This document shows positions 26,580-33,816 of a DNA stretch of 64,000 bases, one piece after another. The DNA lies in NCBI GenBank assembly GCA_965662745.1, contig CBFIJK010000002.1:120364-184363 (forward strand), written 5' to 3'. Below the pieces are notes generated by a model that saw nothing but the letters and a program-made list of their open reading frames with translations, was not told where the DNA came from and searched no databases. A program made the translations under genes and the position numbers. Each line of letters begins with the position of its first letter. The first letter of the stretch is position 1. Source of the DNA: Anianibacter sp965662745. GTDB taxonomy: Bacteria; Pseudomonadota; Alphaproteobacteria; Rhodobacterales; Rhodobacteraceae.

Positions 26580-26743
26580 TGTCCTCCTGAAGGTTAACGC
26601 CCTCAACCCGGGCGCGTGGATTCATTTAACATCGGGCGGGTGAAATCTCAATGAAACGGCGCGCCATTCGCGCGAATGTGTGGTTTTCCGCGCGTCGCGT
26701 GCCACGTAGTGCATCACGCAACGGAAAAGAAGGGAGGTTTGCG

Positions 26744-27607
26744 ATGTTTGAACGCGGTGTGTTTCGCATTCTTCGCGATGCCTTTCAGATTTTCACGGAT
26801 CGCGACCTGAGCCTCGTCGCTGCCGGGGTCGCGTTCTATTTCATGCTGTCGCTGTTTCCGGCAATGGCAGCACTTGTCGCGCTATGGGGGCTGGTGTTCG
26901 ATCCCGCCCAGGTGGGCGAGCAGCTGACGCTTGTGAAAGGCGTGCTGCCGCCGCAGATATACGATCTTCTGGATATGCGCGTCGCGCAGCTTGTATCCGC
27001 AGATCAGGGCTCGCTTGGGCTTGCGTCTGCACTGACGACCTTGCTTGCGCTGTTTACGGCACGACTTGGGGTGGCCGCGCTGATGCGGGCGCTCAATACC
27101 GTTTACGAGACGCAGCCGCGCGGCGGGATAAAGCAGCTTTTCGTGGTGATCGTGCTAACGCTGACGCTGATCGGTCTGGGCCTTCTGGCGCTGGCCAGTG
27201 TCGTCGTTGCGCCGATAGCCGTGGCGATCTTGCCGCTGGTGCCTGCCGACAGCCTGATTGTCGGGGTGGTGCGCTGGGGCGTTGCGATTGTCGCGATCAC
27301 GCTGGGGCTGTCGCTGCTCTATCGCTACGGCCCCAAACATGTGGGGGCGCGGGCGTCCTGGATATCGCCGGGCAGCGTTTTCGCCTTCTTTGGCTGGCTG
27401 ATCATCTCGGCTGCGCTTTCGATCTACCTGACCACCTTTCCACGCTTCAGCCAGGTCTACGGGTCCATCGGGGCGGCGATTGCGCTGATGCTCTGGCTTT
27501 ACCTGTCGGCGTTGGTGATCCTGCTTGGCGCAGTCCTTAACGTCGTCTTGCTGGGCCGTAGGCGCGAAAAGCGCGAAGCGCTGCAGACAGAAAAAAGCCC
27601 CGGCTGA
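26744..27607 (+). CDS. YihY/BrkB-family inner-membrane protein
   Basis: A 287-residue protein with about six membrane helices: DLSLVAAGVAFYFMLSLFPAMAALVALWG at 25-50, then further segments near 90, 140-160, 180-200, 215-235 and 245-265. This matches the YihY/BrkB (formerly RNase BN) family, whose transport role is not established. The ATG at 26744 has GGGAGG 6 nt upstream and begins the typical family N-terminus. It is divergent from rsfS and followed by a terminator overlapping its last codons. Confidence 0.9.
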   Translation: MFERGVFRILRDAFQIFTDRDLSLVAAGVAFYFMLSLFPAMAALVALWGLVFDPAQVGEQLTLVKGVLPPQIYDLLDMRVAQLVSADQGSLGLASALTTLLALFTARLGVAALMRALNTVYETQPRGGIKQLFVVIVLTLTLIGLGLLALASVVVAPIAVAILPLVPADSLIVGVVRWGVAIVAITLGLSLLYRYGPKHVGARASWISPGSVFAFFGWLIISAALSIYLTTFPRFSQVYGSIGAAIALMLWLYLSALVILLGAVLNVVLLGRRREKREALQTEKSPG

Positions 27608-27622
27608 ACACCGGGGCCTTTT
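27597..27622 (+). terminator. Rho-independent terminator after the yihY-like gene
   Basis: GCCCCGG and CCGGGGC arms around CTGAACA, followed by CTTTT; the reverse strand has AAAAAAG before it, so it may also serve phyR on the minus strand. Confidence 0.85.
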
Positions 27623-27641
27623 GGAGACTCATGCAAGCCGA

Positions 27642-28469
27642 TCACGCCGGTTCGCTTAGCGTTTCCGTAGACGAGAAGAACATCGCCTGGCTCACGGCAG
27701 AGCGAACCTGTTCTTCGGAATAGGGCTTCGAGATCAGGAAGGCCGGTTCCGGGCGCTCGCCTGTCAGCAGGCGTTCGGGGAAGGCGGTGATGAAGATCAC
27801 CGGTAGATCGCCGAATTGCTCGTACAGCTCGTTCACCGCATCAATGCCCGAGGAATTGTCGGCCAGCTGGATGTCGGCCAGAACCAGATCGGGCTCGGTC
27901 GAGATGCCCATTTCGACTGCGGCGTCCTTGGTCCGGGCGATGCCCAGAACCTCGTGCCCCATTTCGGAGACGATGGAATGAAGGTCCATCGCGATGATGG
28001 CCTCGTCCTCTATGATCATGACGCGGCCGGTGATGGAGCTTTCCATTTCCTGGATCGCGATGTTGATCAGGCCCTCGGCCTCGCTGTCGCTGACCTTCAT
28101 GATCTGCGCGATCTCGTGAACCTCGAACCCCTCGATCGTGTGCAGAAGCAGTGCCTCGCGGGTGTTGGGCGTCAAGGCGCTCAGGTGATCCGTCGCCGCC
28201 GCCTCTATCTTCGACAGGGTTTCATCCGTCTGTGCGACGGGATTGCCGGTCGACGCCCAGATCATGTGGAAGGTGTGGAACAAAGCAACCTTCGCGGACA
28301 TTCCCTTCTCGAAGGCGCTGTGGTCCTCGAGGATGGCCTCAAGCGTCGCGGCAGCATAGCGGTCACCGCTGGTCTGTCCGCCCGTCAAGGCGCGTGCGTA
28401 ACGTCTGAGATAGGGAAGCTGGCTGGCAATCTCGGTCGAAAGATCATTGGGTGCCCCGGTGTCGGTCAT
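27642..28469 (-). CDS. phyR: General stress response anti-anti-sigma regulator PhyR
   Basis: A 275-residue protein with the PhyR architecture: an EcfG-like sigma-factor-mimic domain (about 15-145, with sigma-4-like helix TPNTREALLLHTIEGFEVHEIA) fused to a receiver domain (about 148-265) with Asp199 (LVLADIQLAD) and ISKPY. When phosphorylated it binds NepR and frees EcfG. It is divergent from nepR-ecfG, and its own upstream region has an EcfG-type promoter, giving positive feedback. GAGGA precedes the ATG. Confidence 0.96.
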   Translation of the reverse strand: MTDTGAPNDLSTEIASQLPYLRRYARALTGGQTSGDRYAAATLEAILEDHSAFEKGMSAKVALFHTFHMIWASTGNPVAQTDETLSKIEAAATDHLSALTPNTREALLLHTIEGFEVHEIAQIMKVSDSEAEGLINIAIQEMESSITGRVMIIEDEAIIAMDLHSIVSEMGHEVLGIARTKDAAVEMGISTEPDLVLADIQLADNSSGIDAVNELYEQFGDLPVIFITAFPERLLTGERPEPAFLISKPYSEEQVRSAVSQAMFFSSTETLSEPA

Positions 28470-28499
28470 GTCCGTCCTCGAAAAAAAATCATTCTGTCG

Positions 28500-28525
28500 G
28501 GAACCAAACGCAAAAGCCCGCCGTT
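28500..28525 (+). promoter_or_regulatory. EcfG-type promoter for nepR-ecfG
   Basis: GGAAC at 28500-28504 and CGTT at 28522-28525 with a 17-nt spacer, an exact match to the alphaproteobacterial EcfG consensus. It lies 33 nt upstream of the nepR start. Confidence 0.85.
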
Positions 28526-28531
28526 AGTTCC
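28507..28531 (-). promoter_or_regulatory. EcfG-type promoter for phyR, interleaved with the nepR promoter
   Basis: On the minus strand GGAAC (28531-28527) and CGTT (28510-28507) are 16 nt apart, again matching the consensus. It occupies the same bases as the plus-strand promoter, so the two polymerase sites overlap and point away from each other. Confidence 0.82.
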
Positions 28532-28557
28532 CGACTCCGGAGTGGAAAAATCAGATC

Positions 28558-28731
28558 GTGTTACACACAGTGGCAAAAGACTTAGACAAATCAAATATTC
28601 GCAAGCAGATCGATGAGAACCTCAAGCGCGTCTATAACGAGACCGCTGCGGAAGAGGTGCCTGATCGATTTCTTGAGCTGCTAAACCAACTCAAGGAAAA
28701 AACTGGTGGGTCATCAGATGACCACGCGTGA
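28558..28731 (+). CDS. nepR: Anti-sigma factor NepR
   Basis: A 57-residue protein if the GTG at 28558 is used, or 53 from GTG 28570; neither has a strong Shine-Dalgarno. The core RKQIDENLKRVYNETAAEEV then PDRFLELLNQLKEK is the NepR helix-pair signature (IDxxLKRxY, VPDRFxxLLxxL). It sequesters EcfG until PhyR~P takes it away. The position between phyR and ecfG and the 14-26 nt overlap with ecfG are standard for the locus. Many gene finders would miss it because of its size and start codon. Confidence 0.93.
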   Translation: MLHTVAKDLDKSNIRKQIDENLKRVYNETAAEEVPDRFLELLNQLKEKTGGSSDDHA

Positions 28732-29272
28732 TCCTCGAGACGAGATGATCGAACACCTTCCGGCCTTGCGTGCCTTCGCGATGAGCCTGACGCGCAGCCG
28801 CAGTTCGGCGGACGATCTCGTGCAGGACACGATCGAAAAAGCCTGGAGCAATCTGGACAAGTATCAGGTCGGCACCAATCTGCGGGCGTGGCTGTTCACG
28901 ATCCTGCGCAACACGTTTTATTCCGGACGCCGCAAGGCGAAGCGTGAGGTCGAGGACGTCGATGGCGTGATGGCCGCTGGTCTGGCCGAGAAGCCGCATC
29001 ATGATGGCCGCCTTGCGATGAACGATTTCAACGCAGCGCTGAAAAAGTTGCCCGATGAGCAGCGCGAGGCGCTGGTTCTAATCGGCGCGGAAGGCTTCAC
29101 CTATGAAGAAGCGGCAGAGCTGTGCAATTGCGCTATCGGCACGATCAAGAGCCGAGCGAACCGTGGGCGCAAACGGCTTGCGGAACTTCTTGAGCTTGGC
29201 GAAGACGAAGACATGCTGATCTCGGATCACAACAACGCTGCGGTCATGTCCTCGAAAACGCACGCCGCGTGA
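28718..29272 (+). CDS. ecfG: ECF sigma factor EcfG (general stress response)
   Basis: A 184-residue ECF15-type sigma factor. Region 2 (LPALRAFAMSLTRSRSSADDLVQDTIEKAWSNL; RAWLFTILRNTFYS) and region 4 (LPDEQREALVLIGAEGFTYEEAAELC, GTIKSRANRGRKRL) are complete. It directs transcription from GGAAC-CGTT promoters, four of which are listed in this window. ATG 28718 is used; an in-frame GTG at 28706 would add four residues. Overlap with nepR implies coupled synthesis of sigma and anti-sigma. Confidence 0.96.
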   Translation: MTTRDPRDEMIEHLPALRAFAMSLTRSRSSADDLVQDTIEKAWSNLDKYQVGTNLRAWLFTILRNTFYSGRRKAKREVEDVDGVMAAGLAEKPHHDGRLAMNDFNAALKKLPDEQREALVLIGAEGFTYEEAAELCNCAIGTIKSRANRGRKRLAELLELGEDEDMLISDHNNAAVMSSKTHAA

Positions 29273-29278
29273 CATTTC

Positions 29279-31024
29279 ATGCTTGGTGTTGGTAGCGGAT
29301 TTGACCTGCTCGACAGGTTGGGGTTTCGGCTGATCGCGCTACTCTCGGTGGCATTGTTGCCGCTGGGCCTGATCGCGATTCTGCAAACCTACCGCGTGCT
29401 CGACGAATCCGCGCAGCGCACCGATGCCGCCATGATCGGCGACACCGTCGAGGCGGCGTCGTTCGAACGTGAACTGATCCAGACAGCCATCGGCGCGGCA
29501 GAGGCGTTTGCAGTGTCGATGCCGCAGATCGGTGACAGCGAAGAATCATGCAGCGTGCCATTCGCAAATTTCGTTGAAGGGCATGCGGAATATGTCTTCG
29601 CCGGGTTTATTCGCCCCGATGGCCAGTTGATCTGTTCATCGAACGGGCGGACCGATCTGAATTTCTCTGGCTATGGGCCCTGGGAACGGACGGTAGAGGA
29701 CCAGTCGATTCGCGTCAGCGTCAGCCAGCGCGGTCGTGCGTCGGGTGAGGCTGTCGTCGTCGTCACCGTTCCCGTATTCGAAGACGGTGAGTTCGCCGGT
29801 GGCATTCCCCTGTCGATTTCTCTGCGTACGCTGCTGCAACGGTCCTTCCCGATCGTCGAAGGGCCTGCCCCGATTGATGTAATCACCTTCAACGCGGATG
29901 GGGATGTCCTGACCTCTGTCGTCGGGTTCGACACGATCAGCGAACGCCTGCCGCTGAACCGTGCGCTTGCTGCCCTGTCATCGCCGGAACCCATCGTATT
30001 TCGCGACGAGGCGGAAGACGGGACCGATCGGACCTATACGGTCGTTCCGCTGATCGGCGAGACGGTCTTTGCGATGGCGGTCTGGCCGCGAGACGGCGGC
30101 GCGACGGTTCTTGACGTGATCCCGTTGCCGACGATCCTATTTCCAGTGCTGATGTGGCTGGCCAGTCTGGCCGTCGCCTATTTCGCCGTCCACCGGCTTG
30201 TGATCCGCCATGTACGCCATTTGCGGCATCAGATCCGGGTCTTCTCATCCGCCCGGCGTATCCTGCCAGAGCCGGTTCCCGCCGACATGCCGTCGGAATT
30301 GCGCGAGGTGGGCGAGGCGTTCGACACGATGACCCGCCGCATTCTTGCGGATGAGGCCGATCTCGCCAACTCGCTGCACGACAAGAACGTGCTGCTGAAA
30401 GAGGTTCATCACCGGGTCAAGAATAACCTGCAACTCATCACCTCGATCGTGAATATGCAGATCCGGCAGTCCCGGTCGAACGAGGCAACGGATATGCTGA
30501 AGCGGCTGCAGGACCGCGTCCTTGGCCTGTCGATCATCCACCGCAATCTTTATCACGCGTCGTCGCTGTCGAAGGTACGCGCCGATATCCTTGTCCGCGA
30601 GATGGTGAACGAGATCCTGATGCGCGCTCTGGGTCATCATAGCGGTGTACGGATCACCCATGCGCTCGACACCACGGTGCTTTATCCCGATCAGGCGGTC
30701 CCTTTGGCGCTGATGGCGAACGAGACGATTACCAACGCGCTGAAATTCCTGGGCCGCCCGGAAACCGGCGAGGCTTGGGTCGACGTCAAGATGCACCGGC
30801 TGCCCGATGGCCGGGTCGAACTTGTGGTTCAGAATTCTCTGGGCGAGCCCTTGGCGCAGACGAAGTCAAGCGAGGCCAGCGGCCTTGGGGCGCAGCTGAT
30901 GCGCGCCTTCACGACCCAGCTTGGCGCAGAACTTGCGACCGAAGAGATGGAAGATCGCTACAGCATGAGCCTGACCTTCGAGATCGCCGAATTCGAGCAG
31001 CCCGAGGACCGGAATGACAGTTGA
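29279..31024 (+). CDS. Membrane sensor kinase, HWE/HisKA_2 type, of the general stress response
   Basis: A 581-residue kinase. TM1 is about 15-40, a periplasmic Cache-like domain spans about 45-275, TM2 is about 283-303, then a HAMP-like region, and a HisKA_2 phospho-acceptor box with His377/His378 (LLKEVHHRVKNNLQLITSIV). The ATPase part has MANETITNALKF and GLGAQLM. Kinases of this class phosphorylate PhyR. It starts 7 nt after ecfG and is the only kinase at the locus, so it is the likely stress sensor (PhyK/PhyT-like). Its last 11 nt overlap the amidoligase gene. Confidence 0.9.
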   Translation: MLGVGSGFDLLDRLGFRLIALLSVALLPLGLIAILQTYRVLDESAQRTDAAMIGDTVEAASFERELIQTAIGAAEAFAVSMPQIGDSEESCSVPFANFVEGHAEYVFAGFIRPDGQLICSSNGRTDLNFSGYGPWERTVEDQSIRVSVSQRGRASGEAVVVVTVPVFEDGEFAGGIPLSISLRTLLQRSFPIVEGPAPIDVITFNADGDVLTSVVGFDTISERLPLNRALAALSSPEPIVFRDEAEDGTDRTYTVVPLIGETVFAMAVWPRDGGATVLDVIPLPTILFPVLMWLASLAVAYFAVHRLVIRHVRHLRHQIRVFSSARRILPEPVPADMPSELREVGEAFDTMTRRILADEADLANSLHDKNVLLKEVHHRVKNNLQLITSIVNMQIRQSRSNEATDMLKRLQDRVLGLSIIHRNLYHASSLSKVRADILVREMVNEILMRALGHHSGVRITHALDTTVLYPDQAVPLALMANETITNALKFLGRPETGEAWVDVKMHRLPDGRVELVVQNSLGEPLAQTKSSEASGLGAQLMRAFTTQLGAELATEEMEDRYSMSLTFEIAEFEQPEDRNDS

Positions 31025-32000
31025 GGGGGCTGAGGTTTACCTTGAATTGACGCCGCCAAGGGGCGTCGATGGCGCACCGCGAAAGGTCGGGATCGAGATC
31101 GAATTCAGCGGCCTCGAAGAGCAAGAAGTCGCTGACATCCTTGCCGCCGAGATCGGTGGGACGATCGCAGAAGCCGGTCCGCATGAGCTGGTCGTCGAGG
31201 AAACCGAACTTGGCGATATCAAGGTCGTTCTGGACACCGCGTTCCGCGACAAGGCGACGACCCCGCTTGCGAAATGGGGCTTGGAAAAGTCCCGCGCCGT
31301 CGTGCCGGTCGAAATCGTGACCGATCCGATCCATCCTGCCGATCTTGGCCAGCTTGACCAGCTGATCCACAAGCTGCGCGAGGCGGGGGCGCTGGGCAGC
31401 CGCGATGGCGTACTTCTGGGCTTTGGCACGCATCTGAACCCCGCTTTGGCCGGGACGGAGGTGGGCGATGTCCTTCCCGTCCTGCGCGCCTTTGCCCTTC
31501 TCGAAGACTGGCTGCGCGACGCGGAACCCATAGACCAGTCGCGCCGAGTCCTGCCCTTCGTCGACCCTTATCCCCGAGAGCTCGTTGATGCGCTCGCCAG
31601 CGATGAGGCCGCGCATTGGTCGTTAGATCAGATGATCGACATGTACCTTTCGAGAGCCCCGTCGCGGAACCATGCGCTGGACCTCTTGCCGATCATCCGG
31701 CATCTGGATGAGGACCGGCTGGTCAATGCGCTGGGCAGCGATGCCAGTTCCGTTTCCGGTCGCCCTGCCTTTCACTACCGCCTGCCCGACAGCCGCATTG
31801 ACGAAGCGGGTTGGTCGCTGGTGGACATGTGGAACCGATGGTGCCTGATCGAGGCCGTGGCGGGCGATCCCGCGTTCGTCGCGCATCTCGCCCGCACGTT
31901 CCGCGAACATCGGCGAGGGCTGACGACGGTGCGCGCCGACTGGGTGCAGCGCAGTGGTGACATGATGGACGCCTGGACGATCGCGAAAGGGTTGACCTGA
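31014..32000 (+). CDS. Amidoligase family protein (COOH-NH2 ligase, glutamine-synthetase fold)
   Basis: A 328-residue protein. The N-terminus RKVGIEIEFSGL is the metal-binding start of the Amidoligase_2 family, followed by the GDIKVVLDTAF and VPVEIVTDPI strands and GFGTHLNPALAG. Proteins of this fold use ATP to join a carboxylate to an amine, giving an isopeptide or amide. The substrates are unknown. The ATG lies inside the kinase gene (ATGACAGTTGA), and the stop shares one base with the downstream C26 hydrolase ATG, so all three are tightly coupled. Known amidoligase/GATase gene pairs support joint action. Confidence 0.85.
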   Translation: MTVEGAEVYLELTPPRGVDGAPRKVGIEIEFSGLEEQEVADILAAEIGGTIAEAGPHELVVEETELGDIKVVLDTAFRDKATTPLAKWGLEKSRAVVPVEIVTDPIHPADLGQLDQLIHKLREAGALGSRDGVLLGFGTHLNPALAGTEVGDVLPVLRAFALLEDWLRDAEPIDQSRRVLPFVDPYPRELVDALASDEAAHWSLDQMIDMYLSRAPSRNHALDLLPIIRHLDEDRLVNALGSDASSVSGRPAFHYRLPDSRIDEAGWSLVDMWNRWCLIEAVAGDPAFVAHLARTFREHRRGLTTVRADWVQRSGDMMDAWTIAKGLT

Positions 32001-32710
32001 TGCGCAAGCCGGTGATCGGGGTCACGACGTCCCGCAAGTCTGGCTGGCGGATCTTTCCGCTTGTGGCGTTCAACGTCTGGCTTGCGGGCGGGCGCGCCGT
32101 GCGCTGGCAGGCAGGGCATGAAGCCGATGTTGCCGATGTCGACGGGATCATCATCGGCGGCGGCGACGACATTTCCCCTGATCTTTACGGTGGCAAGCTG
32201 GTTACCAGCGCCCGGCTTGACCCCGACCGCGATGCGCTGGAACAGCGACTTGTCTGCGATGCGTTCGAGGCTGGGAAGCCCGTTCTCGGGATTTGCCGCG
32301 GCTCGCAGATGCTGAACATTGCGCTGGGGGGAAACCTGCATCAGGACGCTTACGGGTATTACGCAAGCAGTGAACGCTACTGGACGATCCTGCCGAAAAA
32401 GACGGTGCGCGTGCAGCCCGGCACACGGCTGGTTGAGGTCGCGGGGCCCGAAGACATGGTCGTCAACGCGCTTCATTCCCAGTCGGTGAAGGATCTGGGC
32501 CGCGGCCTTCAGGTCGCCGCACGCGACAATGGGGGAATGGTGCAGGCCATCGAACGGGTGCGCGATCCCTTTGCGCTGGGCGTGCAATGGCACCCCGAGC
32601 ACCTGTTCTACGCCCGCCGTCAGCGCGCCATCTTCCAAGCGCTTGTCATGGCCGCCAAGGCAAAGGTCGAGGACGCACCGCAGATCGAAGCGGCGCGCCA
32701 GGCGGGGTGA
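32000..32710 (+). CDS. Class I glutamine-amidotransferase-like hydrolase (peptidase C26 family)
   Basis: A 236-residue protein of the gamma-glutamyl-GABA hydrolase (PuuD-like) family. The triad is visible: Cys99 in VLGICRGSQMLNIALGG, His198 and Glu200 in GVQWHPEHLFYA. It also has the family's IIGGGDDISPDLY and ALHSQSVKDLGRGL. It hydrolyses gamma-glutamyl amide bonds or supplies ammonia. Paired with the amidoligase it may make and remove one and the same conjugate, or provide nitrogen to the ligase. It is the last gene of the stress operon, ending directly against the FNT gene. Confidence 0.9.
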   Translation: MRKPVIGVTTSRKSGWRIFPLVAFNVWLAGGRAVRWQAGHEADVADVDGIIIGGGDDISPDLYGGKLVTSARLDPDRDALEQRLVCDAFEAGKPVLGICRGSQMLNIALGGNLHQDAYGYYASSERYWTILPKKTVRVQPGTRLVEVAGPEDMVVNALHSQSVKDLGRGLQVAARDNGGMVQAIERVRDPFALGVQWHPEHLFYARRQRAIFQALVMAAKAKVEDAPQIEAARQAG

Positions 32711-33526
32711 TCATACCTCGTTCTTGACCTGACCCCAGGCGAGAAGGGCGAAGACGATCGTGCCGCCAACGACATTGCCGACGAAGACCGGAAGCAGGAA
32801 TCCAAAGAGGCCGCCGAAGAGGCTCATCTCGCCCGTGACGATCAGATAGGCCATCTCGACCGCGCCCGCGATGACATGGGCAAATTCGCCAGCCGCGATC
32901 AGCCAGGTGAATGTCAGGATGATCAGAAAGCTCGCCCCGCCCGAGGGCAGCATCCAGACCAACGCTGCGATGATTACGCCGGCGGGGACCGCCTTGGCCA
33001 AGAGCGTCATGAATGGCGGTTCCGTCGCGTGTTCTGACAGCGCGCGGATATTTGCGAGAAAGTCAGCGTCAAACGCGCCGGAAAATGCGATGAAGACCGC
33101 AGCGACGAACGCGCCGACGATATTGGCGACAAAGACGATGCCCCAAAGCCGCCCTGCTGCGAAGATGTTTTCGCGGCAAAAATCGTTGATTACGGGAAGA
33201 ACCGTGGTGATCGTGTTCTCTGTGAACAGCTGCATTCGGCCAAGGATCACCACGAGAAACCCGAAGGAATAGCCCAGGTTCTCGACCAAGGGCCGCCATT
33301 CACGGTCCGGCAGATGCGAGCGGAAGATTGCTTCGCCGATGACCGACAGCGCGATCAGAAGACCTGCCGCCAACCCCGAGTAGATCAGCGACGCGTTCGG
33401 ACGGCGCAATTCTTCCATGCCGTCACGGCGCACCACTTCGTAGATGAGGACAGCGCTCAGGCGGGAATGGGATTGAACCTCTTCTTCCTCGTCCTGATTG
33501 TCGACGGCCTTGTTTTCCTTGTTCAT
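32711..33526 (-). CDS. Formate/nitrite transporter (FNT) family protein
   Basis: A 271-residue membrane protein with six helices (about 50-70, 85-110, 130-155, 175-200, 205-230 and 240-265) and an acidic N-terminal tail (EEEEEVQSHS). FNT features: SLIYSGLAAGLLIALSV, LGRMQLFTENTITTVLP, and WLIAAGEFAHVIAGAVE with a His in the channel segment. FNT proteins are pentameric channels for formate, nitrite or other small anions; the ligand here is unclear. The ATG at 33526 has GAGGAA 8 nt upstream. An EcfG-type promoter precedes it, so it belongs to the stress regulon. Confidence 0.88.
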   Translation of the reverse strand: MNKENKAVDNQDEEEEVQSHSRLSAVLIYEVVRRDGMEELRRPNASLIYSGLAAGLLIALSVIGEAIFRSHLPDREWRPLVENLGYSFGFLVVILGRMQLFTENTITTVLPVINDFCRENIFAAGRLWGIVFVANIVGAFVAAVFIAFSGAFDADFLANIRALSEHATEPPFMTLLAKAVPAGVIIAALVWMLPSGGASFLIILTFTWLIAAGEFAHVIAGAVEMAYLIVTGEMSLFGGLFGFLLPVFVGNVVGGTIVFALLAWGQVKNEV

Positions 33527-33554
33527 TCGAAAATTCCTCAACGATCCATGATGG

Positions 33555-33580
33555 AACGCCTTTCTGCACAGGGCAGTTCC
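33555..33580 (-). promoter_or_regulatory. EcfG-type promoter of the FNT gene
   Basis: Minus-strand GGAAC (33580-33576) and CGTT (33558-33555) with a 17-nt spacer. The expected transcript would start about 20 nt before the FNT start codon, leaving room for its GAGGAA site. Confidence 0.8.
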
Positions 33581-33735
33581 CCTGCTGCGGCGGAACCACG
33601 CGGTGGACGGGGTGTTTTTCCCCTGACACGCGAACGTTCAGAAGACCGCGAAATGACAAAGGCCGATTTGATCAAGGCACAGCGGGATCGCTAAGGCCGC
33701 GCGGATAGCGGATTAGGCCGCCCGCATTCGCAGAC

Positions 33736-33753
33736 CTGTCACACTCCTGTGAT
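33736..33753 (+). promoter_or_regulatory. Pho-box-like site
   Basis: CTGTCAC-ACTC-CTGTGAT: two 7-bp repeats with a 4-bp spacer, the layout of a PhoB box (consensus CTGTCAT, 4 nt, CTGTCAY). Each half differs at one position at most from accepted variants. It lies 64 nt upstream of the secreted phytase-like gene. Confidence 0.55.
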
Positions 33754-33816
33754 TAGCAAAGGTTGGCTGCTCAATTCGATGGGCCGCCCCGAAGAACGCC
33801 ACAGGAGAATTTAGCA

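Noticed and set aside
26524..26625. Longer N-terminus for rsfS starting at ATG 26625
   Set aside because: The 34 extra residues do not resemble RsfS. It remains possible, and it would remove the leader ORF proposal.
33592..33616. GGAAC-N16-TGTT on the plus strand, a near match to an EcfG promoter pointing toward the phytase-like gene
   Set aside because: The -10 element differs from CGTT, and it lies about 200 nt from the start codon, behind the better placed Pho-box-like site. Only a 13-codon frame without a ribosome site lies just downstream.
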